Assembly: GCA_006386115.1 (NCBI GenBank)
Contig: VFIW01000036.1
Coordinates: forward strand, 310,001 to 374,000
Direction of reading: 5' to 3'
DNA: 64,000 nt
From: Globisporangium splendens
Lineage: Eukaryota > Oomycota > Peronosporomycetes > Pythiales > Pythiaceae
The position numbers were made by a program, and so were the translations under genes. Below are positions 1 through 10,996 of the stretch, in pieces. Under the pieces are notes generated by a model. That model was not told where the DNA came from. It saw nothing but the letters and a program-made list of their open reading frames with translations, and searched no databases. The stretch's first letter is position 1; each line of letters starts with the position of its first letter.

Positions 1-1762
1 GTTCCCTCTTCCAGCAGACGTGTTCCCGGACGTGAACTTGAGTCTCGAGCGCCGCGCTGAATTCACGCGCCTTGCGCACGCCTTACTCGACCAAGCACTC
101 GAAGGGTACGCGCTATTCAACTGCGAGAAGCGAGAGCTGAAGTCGCATTGGAAGTCGATCAAGTCTTGCGAAAATGTCACCGTGTACAAAGAGAAAAACA
201 GTCTACGCACATCGACTTCACCTGCCACCATCGCTGGAAACGAGATTCCATCGTCCAGAAGCAATAACACAGCCACGCCGCGATCGCAGTCGTCCCGATC
301 CGACGTGTCTTCCACCACCACCAGCCTTGGTCTGACAGCAGGAGGCGTCAATGCAAGTCTAAGCGACCGCACCATGCCGCAGCTGCTCGCTGTTGGCACG
401 GTCGTTGGCACGATGGAAGACATGATGTTCGGCATGGCGTCACCGAATCGCGCGCAAGCCATCATGAAAGATTTCTATACTCAAGGGGAGATCGTCGACA
501 CGCGCATGCTCTATGAGATTAAAGGTCCGACGCCAGACGATCCGCTTCGATTCCTTGGTCTCAAATGGCTTGTCAAGGGCCACACGGATGGTATCGGCAC
601 GCTCGTGCGACCTCGAGATCTCGTGTATCTGGAAAACACGGGCATCAAGACGCATGCGGACGGCACACGGACCGGGTACATCATCATGCACTCGGTCGAC
701 CTCGACGAATGCCGCGATCTGGAGGCAGAGAAAGACATCGTGCGCGGCCGCATCTCGTCCTGCTACCTGTTTCAACAACTGCCGAATGGCGTCGTGAGTG
801 TCTACTTGAAGAGCTGCGTCGACCCGAACGGCAACATCGCGGAATCCATCGCGGTCACGACGACAGCCAAGAGCCTGATCGGATTCGGTCGCGCCACGAT
901 CTGCGCGCACCACAAAAAGATCGCATGGGAGCTGCACAAGAAGCGCTACCATATCACCAGCAGCGCTAGTCCAACGCACGAGACGACGGCATTCGCACTA
1001 AACCGTTCCATCAACACATCAGCGTGCAGTGTGTGCGAGAAATCCTTTTCCAGCTTCCGCACGACATGTTCGTGCCAGTTGTGTGGCGCGCTGGTGTGCT
1101 CGAAATGCCGCGCCGAACGGAAACTTGTGGTCGCGACTCTCCATGGTTCGAGCAAGAACCAGGTCGTAGATGAGGAGTCGGTGGATCTCTGCCGCTCATG
1201 TATCGCGAGATGCACTCGGGTACGAGCGGAAGATGTGGCCAGAGAGGAGATCTTGAGTGGGCACTACGGCTCCATTCCAAAACCCAAGAAGTCGACGAGA
1301 CGCGACCATCATACAGTCTCGGTCTCCGAAACTGTGTCGAGCACCATGTCAGCAGACGATTTGAGTGATCTTGTCGACCAGTTTGCGTCGACCTCGTACA
1401 AGACGCAAGAGACGTCCCGGCCCTCCACCCTTGAGGATGTTTGCACAAATGACGACGGCGATGGTGAGGAGGTGATGGAATTGGACTATCCCAACAAACA
1501 GAAAACTTACTCCAATGCCAGTGATACTAGCAGCGACAGCCATTCGCCTCCACAAGCCTCGAGCCTTCCAGTCTATAACAAGCACAACCTGTACCAGCGA
1601 ATTGCGCAATTGAACCAAACGGCCGAGAGCGTGTACCAGTACGCCAAGCAAACCGGTGTTCTCATGGGTTCTTCCAGTATGCTTGCTTCAGCGGGGCTTT
1701 CTTACCAAAGCACTCCATCGGATTTGTCACACACTTTCGCGGTAGAAGACGAATTAGATTGA
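1..1762 (+). CDS. START-domain protein with FYVE-like zinc finger, 5' end cut off by window
   Basis: The open frame runs from base 2 to the TGA at 1760-1762, 586 residues in the window. No ATG opens it: the GTG at 20 is internal, because the preceding codons read FPLPAD, matching the N-terminal FPLPxxxxP motif of the paralogues at 45574, 50988 and 55247. The start therefore lies just upstream of the window. START landmarks are GTMEDMMFG (about 402-430) and DDPLRFLGLKW (about 535-567). A Cys-rich finger follows at about 1021-1215, with CSVC, CQLCG, CSKC and CRSC pairs but no RKHHCR basic motif. A Ser/Thr-rich tail leads to a C-terminal helix starting NLYQRIAQLNQTAESVYQY, shared with the gene at 53388. 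START domains bind lipids in a helix-grip pocket; the ligand here is unknown. The missing basic motif argues against ordinary PI3P binding. Confidence 0.9.
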   Translation, partial: FPLPADVFPDVNLSLERRAEFTRLAHALLDQALEGYALFNCEKRELKSHWKSIKSCENVTVYKEKNSLRTSTSPATIAGNEIPSSRSNNTATPRSQSSRSDVSSTTTSLGLTAGGVNASLSDRTMPQLLAVGTVVGTMEDMMFGMASPNRAQAIMKDFYTQGEIVDTRMLYEIKGPTPDDPLRFLGLKWLVKGHTDGIGTLVRPRDLVYLENTGIKTHADGTRTGYIIMHSVDLDECRDLEAEKDIVRGRISSCYLFQQLPNGVVSVYLKSCVDPNGNIAESIAVTTTAKSLIGFGRATICAHHKKIAWELHKKRYHITSSASPTHETTAFALNRSINTSACSVCEKSFSSFRTTCSCQLCGALVCSKCRAERKLVVATLHGSSKNQVVDEESVDLCRSCIARCTRVRAEDVAREEILSGHYGSIPKPKKSTRRDHHTVSVSETVSSTMSADDLSDLVDQFASTSYKTQETSRPSTLEDVCTNDDGDGEEVMELDYPNKQKTYSNASDTSSDSHSPPQASSLPVYNKHNLYQRIAQLNQTAESVYQYAKQTGVLMGSSSMLASAGLSYQSTPSDLSHTFAVEDELD

Positions 1763-2136
1763 ACGTACGAACACGCTCAGCATGCGTCTGGAACACGTCA
1801 CAGTCGAAGATACCACACAAAGCGGTGTTGATCGATCAGTCGCGTCGCAGGAATTGCAGATTTCCGCGTGTAGAGTAGTCACAGCCACTGTCCTTTGAGC
1901 AAGACGGAAGGGAACTAGTATTAGCCGTTAGCCAACATCCACTTGGAATGTCTTAACCTGATTTTTAAACATGATTCATGAGCACAAATGAACCCCAAAA
2001 AGCGCCGTATGCAATGACAAAACAACGTTACGTGCGCACTTAATCGCTCTTGTGGCCACAGCCGCTCAAATCGAAGCCACAAGCCATTGAAATGACTAAA
2101 TAAATCACAAACTGTCATCAACATTGCAAACACACA
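1763..2136. other. Short intergenic gap between convergent genes
   Basis: This holds the 3' flanks of the START/FYVE-like gene (plus) and the VAMP7-like gene (minus). It is AT-richer than the flanking exons. I see no further gene, repeat or structured RNA in it. Confidence 0.6.
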
Positions 2137-3140
2137 TTAGAATAAAAGTAAGTCCCAAAAGAGTCCAACAATCTGCCCAACACAAATGACAACGCCACGC
2201 ACCAGGCCGACGCACACGAGCAGCATCCAAAGCTTTACATTTCGTCGCCAGACCGCTTTGCGCAACCGCGTCGCCGATCCTTTGAACTTGACGGAATTGC
2301 GGTTCAGCTTGTCAGTGCGATCGACGAGCAGGTCGAAGATTTCACCACGTTCGAGTACTTTCTCTGTTGAAGCATCCCGCAAATATATGTGATCATAAGC
2401 GCAGTTAATATCAAAATAGTTTGATCCGCAGCAGACACCTGAGAAAGCTTCGTACCGATGTTTTCGACCATCACTTCCTTAACGTCATCAATTTGCTGCT
2501 GGACGCGCGTCAGGGAGTCGGCGTCTGGGTTGGCATTGTAGTACTCCTAGCAAACACCATCACATCGACAGACAAAATTGCACCGTTCAAGTTAAACATT
2601 CGCTTTCCAGCTCTCCATTTGTAAACGTCGGTTTGCACACCATTTGACGTCGAATCACGTGCTGGAATTCGTCATTCATCGCAAATGCAATCGCCGTTTG
2701 ACCGCGATCACCGTACATGGCTTTGAATCGCCCCTGTCGTTTCCAAAGAATAGTCATTATCCACACAATCCACGTAATTGCCACTACGCAAGCAGCAGTG
2801 TTACCTTCATGTCTTCCAAGAACATAAACGGCATGCGTCGCTTGAGATCGTTGTCGGTCATACACAGGTAAATGATTTGGTCTTCCACGATGTAATGAAA
2901 GATATGCCTATACGAGTCATCCAAACCACAAGCGCGCACACATCAGCACATTCACTGTACATATCCACGTGTGCATATCTTTCCCTTTAAAAGCAGAGCG
3001 TACTTGTCGTAGACGTAGGACATGCGGCCATCGTTGCTCGGGATCTTCGCCAGCAGCACCCGCGTGACCGTCGGGAAGTTCCCCGACGACGCCGTGTACT
3101 CGGCCAACACCGTCTTCTCGCGCGACACCAGCGCGTACAC
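2137..3140 (-). CDS. VAMP7-type R-SNARE (longin domain, SNARE motif, tail anchor), multi-exon
   Basis: Five coding exons on the minus strand give one continuous 216-residue reading: 3140-3004, 2907-2805, 2733-2641, 2546-2456 and 2363-2137. All four introns (71-96 bases) are GT-AG and all phases agree. The longin domain reads YALVSREKTVLAEY, then GNFPTVTRVLLAKIPS and HIFHYIVEDQIIYLC. Next come GDRGQTAIAFAMNDEF and MEYYNANPDADSLTRVQQQ. The SNARE motif crosses the last intron as VMVENIEKVLERGEIF, with the zero-layer arginine in LERGE. The chain ends in WRRNVKLW followed by a hydrophobic tail anchor. VAMP7 proteins drive fusion with endosomes, lysosomes and vacuoles; length and order fit the family (about 220 residues). 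The exon at 3140 opens after an acceptor ending TTTGTAG, so a very short first exon with the ATG lies upstream (3150-3300). I could not place it: no ATG there splices in phase 0 with a good donor. Confidence 0.88.
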
Positions 3141-3766
3141 CTACAAACAAAGAATAGGCAGATAGATTGTGTTAGGGTCTTTTTCCTTCTCTCACACATG
3201 CTGAGCAGCATTTCTCCGCCCTTCGCGCTCAAGTGTAGCTGGTCGCAGAGCGAGAGGGAAGAGCCGTACTACTACAGCCACACGCAGGTGAGCATGCACA
3301 CTAGGCACTCGCTCAACAGAGCCGCGAGGCGATTCAGAGAGCACACGCACAGCAAGCAGCACGTACAATCGGCATCTTGGCGCTCGCTTTCCCTTCGTGA
3401 AATTGGCTTCGAGACGAGTGTGTGCAGAGTGAAGAAGAAAAGAAGGTGTTGGACTATTGACCCAACACTTCAAATGCATCTGTCTTTACTATCAGACTGC
3501 GGCTACTGTATCTCAAGTTAAGACATATCAAAGAAAAACTTATGGACTTATATTTGCACTTGCTATCCTACAAATCTGTGAGCAATATATACGATTCGGT
3601 TTATGAATTCTTAAGAGAACAAAACACTCCAAGCCTGTGAAAATACATATCCCGTCCAACACGCTGGAGTTCAACACACACTCGAGAGACCCTCTGGAAC
3701 CCGATGCCGCGCTGATTGGCGCCAACTTGGTTTGAGCCAGAGGAAGAAACCACCTGTGCGCAACGG
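3141..3766. other. Divergent promoter region between VAMP7-like and ATAD2-like genes
   Basis: This must hold the first exon of the VAMP7-like gene (minus) and the promoters of both divergent genes. Open frames here (for example plus 3198-3521) have no recognisable protein features. I see no clear Inr/FPR element. Confidence 0.5.
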
Positions 3767-6700
3767 ATGAGCATCCTCGAGGACGTGGGCTCGACGGCCA
3801 GCGGTACGTACGCTGCGTATATCTGCATATGTGTGCGTACCTGTTTTCTACTTGTGCGTGCATATGGACGACTGATGAGCGCTTGCGGTCTCTCCATGCT
3901 GCTGTTTTGGTGGCGTTGACGCCCGTTAGATACATCGCCGGCGCAGGCGAATCAAGTGCAGCCACGCGCGCGTCTGCGTGCGCGATCATCCAGAACGCTA
4001 GAGGTACGAAATGACGTCCTTTTACTTTTGTTTCCGGTGCGTGGAGATGGTTGTGAGACGTTTCGTGTCGTTCGGCGACGTGAATTGGGAAGCAAGGGCA
4101 GCATGCTCTGTGTGTCATTTGTTGATTTCTGACTTTTGTGGCTGTCTCGATTTTATTATTATTATTGCTATTATTCTAATGCGGCAGCGCCAGCTTGACG
4201 CGGCAGAGGAGCGCCACCGTCACCGCGGTTCGCATGGTACAGAAGACGAGACGGTAGAGGAAGACGAGGGCGAGCAGTCCGTGCTGGAGCAGGTGAATGG
4301 GCGAGGTGACAAGCGCTATGAGTTCCGCGAGCGCCGCTCGAAACCTGATCGCTTTGATCAGAATTTGTACGACGAGGTGTTTGATCCGATGATGTACGAC
4401 CACACCCCGGAACGACGAGAATCCACGAAGAAGCGACGCCGCGATCGACGCAGCAGTGCCGAACCACGACGTCGGCGCTCTTTGCGAAGGCGAGGAAAGA
4501 AGAGGCGTATGCGCGAAGAAGAAGAAGAAGAAGAAGAAGAAGAAGACGATGATAATGAAGTCGATGTGCAGGAGAATTACGACATGACGGACGAGTCGGA
4601 TATCGAAGCGATTAATCGGCAAATTGAAGCCCAGGAGCGCGCGCAAGCACTCGCACAACAACAGGCAAACCAGCTAAGTCATGGGCGGGCAACGCGGTAC
4701 TCCTTGCGAAATCGAGAAAGCGATTCGGGAACAAGGAGCTCTCTCTCACCAGTGCAATCGAAAGAGATGTCGGCACGTTCCAATGGCAGTGGCGCCGAGG
4801 CTGAGGAAGAGGACGAAGAGGACGAGAACGAAGAAGAGCAGGAGGACGGAGATCAAGAAGAGGACGGAGTAGTGGATGAGTCGGAAAATGACGATGAGGA
4901 GCAACCCAAGGGCGAGCAAACGGAAGAAGATGTCGATGATGAAGACGAGGAACACGAAGGAAGACGATACTCGCTGCGGCAACGGACGAGGTCGCGATTG
5001 GATGGGAATGGATCGTACGATGAGCCTGTGAAAGCAAATGTGAGTCGAAGCTCGAGGCCACCACCAAGAACTCGACGAGAGAGAGCATCATCGTTCCTTG
5101 TCAGCGATACGGACCGGCGCTACTCCTTGCGTGATCGATCGAAAGTGCAGCGCGTGGAACCAGCGACTCCTCCAAAGGATCCTAATTTTGCTGCGTATTC
5201 CGACTACGCAAAGCGCCGAGCAGCAAATCGAGCAGCGAACACAAGTCGCAAACCAAGCAGCACGCGCCATGACTTTGTCTTTCCCTCAAAATCGTCTTCC
5301 CGAAGGAGACGGCGATCGCATCGTCGGCGTTCCGACTCGACGTCCTCGTCCTCGTCGTCGTCATCGTCTGATATGTACAAGTACGATGACGATTCAGATG
5401 GTGGGATGCGAAGAAGCAGTCCGGGGAAAGCAGGTTCGAAGCGGCAGCGCAATGGGAAGAGCGCGAGAGCCGATATCACTCCTGTCGAAGTCGATCGAAG
5501 CATCACTTGGGAAAGTGTCGGCGGCTTGGAGAAGCATATCGAAGCTCTGAAGGAAATGGTGATGCTCCCGCTTCTGTACCCTGAATTTTACGAGAAATAC
5601 AACGTGAATCCTCCATCTGGTGTCTTATTTTATGGACCACCAGGTACGGGGAAAACTTTGTTGGCGCGAGCGCTGGCAAACTCCTGCTCCGAAGTGGACG
5701 ATAAACCGCCAACCGCAGCGGGAAGTGGAGCTGCAGCGGTAGAAGGTGCAGAAGAGAAGCCGCGGCGTCAAGTTACATTTTACATGCGGAAGGGCGCTGA
5801 CTGTCTGAGTAAGTGGGTCGGGGAAGCTGAGCGTCAACTGCGGCTGCTTTTCGAAGAGGCAAAGCGCAATCAACCGTCCATCATTTTCTTTGATGAAATT
5901 GATGGTCTTGCGCCAGTGCGCAGTGCCAAACAGGATCAAATCCACGCCTCGATTGTGTCCACGTTGCTAGCACTAATGGATGGCATGGACTCGCGCGGGC
6001 GTGTTGTCGTGATCGGAGCAACGAACCGTTTGGATTCAATTGATCCAGCATTGCGACGTCCTGGTCGCTTCGATCGGGAACTCGGTTTTAAGCTTCCTAA
6101 TGCTCGAGAGCGCCAAAAGATGCTTGGTATTCACTCGAAGAAATGGCGACCAACGTTAACGGAGAGTTTTATCAAGGAAATCGCGGAACGCACGGTCGGC
6201 TACTGCGGCGCAGATATTAAGGCTCTTTGTGCAGAGGCAGCGCTGTGCTCATTGCGGCGAACGTATCCGCAAGTGTACGGGAGCCAAGACAAGTTGCTGA
6301 TCAACCTGGACAGAGTGGTCATTTCCAGAGGTGACTTCTTCAAGGCAATGAAGAAAATCACTCCAGCTTCCCACCGTACCGTCAGCAGTTTTGCATCACC
6401 GTTGCCGCGTCCAGTGAAGATTCTTTTGAGTGCAAGTTTGGATATTTTGCTGAGAACCATCTCTCGCCGCTTCCCGTTGTTTCCTCTTGACAGAAAAGCT
6501 GTCGATGCCACTCAGAGTGGAAACAGTGGTACGGAAAGTTCGGATGACGATGATGACGACGATCATGACATTTATGCAAAGGACAATCATGACGATTGTG
6601 ATATTTGCCATGGAGATGAAGGCGAGCTCCTCTGCTGCGACTCTTGCCCAGGAGCATTCCATGTGGCGTGCCTCGCTGACACTGACAATTCGACTAGCCA

Positions 6701-9341
6701 CCAAGAGAGTGAGTCTTGGTTTTGCCCGGACTGTATCGTCACTGGCCCTCAAAATCTTGAGGCGAGCAAGGAGCGACTTCGACTGAAGGAGAAGTCGCAA
6801 ATGTTGCGTGGATTGCCACTTCACGTTGGCTTCCCTCGTGTTTTGATCACAGGGACACCAGGAATGGGCCAGGAATATGTCGGCGCCGGTCTTTTGCATG
6901 CGTTGGAAGGTCTGACCCATTTCTCGCTCGACTATCCATCTTTAGTTGCCGACCCCAACACCCACCATGCCGAAGAAGCTTTGATCTATCGCCTGAATGA
7001 AGCGCAAAAGTGCCTTCCGTGCGTGCTGTACTTGCCTCACGCAGATATGTGGTGGGAAAACACGAGTGATTCCATGCATGTCACGCTGAAGATGATGCTG
7101 ATGAACATGCAAATCAAGTCGAATCTCCCGGTGTTGTTCTTGGCATGTACGTCAACTACTAGGGAAATCCTTCCGGCTGGGCTTCTCGATCTTTTTGAGC
7201 ATGACGCAACTATCATGAAATCCAGTATCGTGTTTCAGCTGAAAGATACACCCAAGAAATACCGAAAACAGCATTTTGAACAAGTGTTTTGCGCATTTGC
7301 CTCGCCTCCAGACCCTCTTCGACGAAAGAACAAGAAGAACAAAAAGCGCGTGCTCGAAGTCCTGCCGCTCGCACCGATTCCAAAGAAACCAGTCATCGTG
7401 TTGTCAGCGGAGGAATTACGAAAGCAGAAAGAGCGAGATCAACACTTTTTGCGCGAACTGCGAATCTTCCTCGGGCAAGTTTTGGATTACGCGAATTCAC
7501 AGAAACTGTACGCCCCGTTTTATTTCCCAGTCGACCCAGAAGAAGTCCCGGATTATTATTTGATTGTTGATCGTCCGATGGATTTGCGCACCATGCGCGA
7601 GAAGCTGAACGACGGCGAGTATAGCTCTTTCGAGCAGTTTCTGGAAGACATTCAGCTGATCGTCAGTAATGCGAACGTGTTCAACCCAAAACGCAGCAAG
7701 ACCCGCCACATCGCGTATGCTGCTGGTACAATGAAGGACAACATTTTGTCGTTTGCGCATCGATTCCGCAGCCACCAAGGATACGACTTGTTTGCGAAAT
7801 GCCGGGAGATCACGAAGCGGTTACAGGCACAGCAGGATGCATCCAGTAAAGCTGGTAGCAAGACTACTGCCCAAGGTACGATTACTATTGGAACGTCGAG
7901 CTCTCGATCAAGCGCAAGAATTCGAGGTGAGAAAGCCCCCGAACCGTGGCACGAGGAGCTCCCGAAGAAGAAAAAGACGCCGACTCAAAACTCAGCGAAC
8001 AACGAAGCCAACATAAAGGAAGAGCCGCTACCAGTGACACAATGGTTTAATGAAGAGAACGACGATACAAGCGCAGCAGACGAAGCAACGACATTGAAAT
8101 CCACGAAGACGCGTGATGGTGCTGCGGAAGAGAATGGTGTGGAGGAGCCTCAGGTGATCTTCTCGAAGGGAGACCATGTGTTTGTGGAAAGCCGCACGTC
8201 ACCTGGTATCAATAAAGAAGGCGGCGCTGCATTCATTGTCTGCAAGAACGATGACGGTTCGTACAATGTGAAGTACATTTTAGGCGGAACCGAGAAATAT
8301 GTCGCCGGGAAGTATATCACACGACTGACTGAGAACGCGGTGAAAGGATCTGTTCGCAACCAGCGCGCAGCCGCGAATGAGAGCCCGCCTCGCCGACCAA
8401 GCAAAACGGAGATCTCTGTCGATGTAGTGAAGAATGAGAGTGAGATGAAACTTGATTACTTCAACAAGCTCGTGTGGCCGATGCTGGTTGAGGAAGGGTG
8501 GCGACGAGAGGACCTCGTCGAGATTGTCGAAGCCACGGAAGATGGCGTCGCTGGATCAGCGATCGAAACCGTGAAGTTTTACCCTCCGCCGCAGCCACCG
8601 CGTAAGCGAACCGACGGAAGCAGCAGCGACGAGAGCGACGATGACACTCCTGTCGAAGTCGAGCTCGAAGGTGTGTCGCAAGCGCTCGCGTACATCAAAG
8701 CCGATATCCCATTGGCTGCCAAGTGCTTTGGCAAACCATTTGCTGCTGACGTCCTGGAAGACATCGCCTTTGGAAGTGCAGGCTCGGAGGACGTGGTTGT
8801 TGTGGAGTCGCCGAAACACCACCCAACCGCACAAGACGTGAAATGCGATGACACCGAGCCAGCAGATAGCAGCAATGCTGATGTTGAAATGGATGGAACC
8901 AGCAACAAGAGGTCCAACGCAGTGACGCTTTCGTCACATCAGTCAGCATCAATTAATGATGGCGACAATGACGACGAGTCTGACGGCGAAGAGCCCGAGT
9001 TTATTTATGACGAGGTACGTGCTATTTAGCATGCGGAAATGTGCGTCGACTAACTTCTTGCTGGCTTGCGCTTTTGCTCGATTGGTAATGCCAGGAACGA
9101 ATGAATATTGCATTGAATACACTTGTCCAGAAAGCGAGCACGTGGACTGTGGAAGAGATGCGAAATGAGTTGCTGCATTTGAACAAAATGGCGTTCTCCT
9201 TCCGGCGCCAATACGACCGCACGCAGCTGATGCAGGTACGACATTTTGGACCATGTCTTGCTCTACTCGATGAAGCTCACTTTACTATGTGTGCATTTGC
9301 TGATTCTGTAGCGAGTCGAAGAGCACATAGCTACGTTGTAG
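3767..9341 (+). CDS. ATAD2/Yta7-like AAA-ATPase with PHD finger and bromodomain
   Basis: Five exons read continuously: 3767-3803, 3930-4003, 4188-9014, 9095-9235, 9312-9341 (1702 residues, stop TAG). The long open frame from 4011 starts in intron 2; the real start is MSILEDVGSTAS at 3767. Order: acidic/basic N-terminus with three RYSLR[NQD]R repeats; AAA1 with Walker A GPPGTGKT (about residue 519), Walker B IIFFDEIDG (about 602) and RRPGRFDRE arginines; a C4HC3 PHD finger (about 840-885, CDICHGDEGELLCCDSC to WFCPDC); a degenerate AAA2 whose P-loop reads GTPGMGQE without Lys-Thr; a bromodomain (about 1124-1227) with the VFNP acetyl-lysine-binding Asn; a Tudor/agenet-like stretch (about 1360-1415); an acidic tail. 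ATAD2/Yta7 proteins are nuclear and act on acetylated histones and nucleosome density. The PHD insertion between AAA1 and AAA2 is not part of the animal or yeast layout as I know it. Confidence 0.92.
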
Positions 9342-10996
9342 TAAGCGACGCGCACCTAGTTCCATAACGATGCCATTACCCAAATAGAGCTGTCAACAAC
9401 AAAGGCATGAAGAAACAAAGAAGCTATTTCAAACGACAGCATATCGCATGAGCATCTGTACAGTCCAACCAACCAGTGAAAAAGAAGAAAACGATATACC
9501 GAAAGCACAAGGAGCAAAAGGACAGCCGACCAACCTGACGAGCGCGCGCATGCCAGTCGTCCCCATGTCCTATGCTAACAAGGATGGGGAAATACTCAGT
9601 GCAGGCAGTCGGAACAAGAGATCAAGTCTCGCCGGACGTTCAAGAACTGGAATGCAATGCAACCTTGCCATCCAGCGCATCGCTCCATCGTAGAGCTTTT
9701 CTGTAACATGATCAGCTCACAATGCGTGTTTTTGGTTACTGACAATAGCGGTGCACTCTGTTCGCTCCATCTCGATTTGCAGAATGGTTGACGTGGCGCC
9801 AGAACCACAAGCGCGGACGGAGGTTGTTTTGTTTTCCACCGATCGATCGACGCGACGACTTGACTCCTCTTCATGTGCAATCACGACCACTCGACAACCG
9901 CTGAAAGAGCGTCCGTCTTGACGTAAAGGACCGTGGCCCATTTGCCCATGTGCTTGTGGTGATGCTGTATTGCCACAAATGTGAGATCTGAACATTGGAC
10001 ACACAAAGACGCGTGAGTCCTCCACTTGACGGCGCAAAAGTGTTACAGGCGCGGACGATGCAAAGCGCGACATGAACGCAGAGAGCGACAACACAAGCCC
10101 AGCGTGGCGTTCAGCGCCAGCGATTCCCAATCCAAAACGCAGCTCTTGATCAGTATATTATGGGCCACAACCATTGCCAATTGCCCCATTGCGTCGCAGT
10201 AAACAGCGCGTTTACAGCAACAGTGCTTCGTGCAGCGAATCGCATTTTGACAGTCTGCAATTCTTTCCTGCACGCAGAAGATGCAGCATTTCGTGCCATA
10301 ATGGCCAGTTTTCATGCGTGGACGCACTTTTTCTTCTGCAGACTATCTGACACACGAAAATGAATACTCTGCCGTATTGCATGCTATACGTTTTGATATG
10401 TTAGTACAGTCAGATGAGCATGTGTACTGTATAGATGGATCCATTGTAGCAATGCATTTATTAGCTAGCGTATGTCCTTCTCTCGAGCCTGAATGAAATC
10501 CCAAACACAAACTCGGTTGTAAAACTGCAATGCTCAACCTCCAACATACAAGTACACTATTATATAATACCCTGTTCAGAACGAGACTAAAGTAACGGTC
10601 GACTTCAACGATCTGCCAAAACATCTTGGCCACATTCTGTTTTTGATGCCTTCATCAAAATAGATACCTCTGGGACTTGATGAGAATGACTTGGTTCGGC
10701 TGTTGGAGGCCCCACGTGGACCATATTCCCAGCCCAAAGCACCCGTCCATCTGGCGCACAGCACGCAGACTGTCTCTGTGCACGTGATGCCCACGGCAGC
10801 AGGCCCTATCGCATCATTCGCACACCGTATTGCGTCCATTGACCCATTGTCCGCGTGTCCTGTCGTCGCAGGGGGTCTGTCGCGCGCAGTGGAGCTTCTC
10901 TATTACAGAGTGGCGGCGCATTTTCATTCCACGACTCGCGTCATTTGGCAAGCAAGGCGCACGTGCACGGGATACTAAGCGCCAGATACAATAATC
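9342..10996. other. Intergenic region, no gene recognised
   Basis: A 1.65 kb stretch between the ATAD2-like gene and the next START/FYVE-like gene. Short open frames occur on both strands (longest minus 9717-10130), but none shows domain features, codon bias or family resemblance. The 3' end has the promoter listed at 10924. Confidence 0.5.
10924..10930 (+). promoter_or_regulatory. Candidate oomycete initiator (Inr)
   Basis: TCATTCC fits the oomycete Inr core (YCAYTYY) and lies 67 bases before the ATG at 10997. Only the Inr half is convincing; the following FPR-like part is weak. Confidence 0.4.

Noticed and set aside
4011..4187. N-terminus MTSFYFCFRCVEM... of the ATAD2-like frame
   Set aside because: It is the read-through of intron 2; two upstream exons splice in phase and give a better N-terminus.
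4510..4545. GAA repeat as a microsatellite feature
   Set aside because: It is in frame within the acidic tail of the ATAD2-like protein and encodes a Glu run.
9717..10130. 137-residue minus-strand frame as a gene
   Set aside because: No domain, no codon bias, no splice partners.
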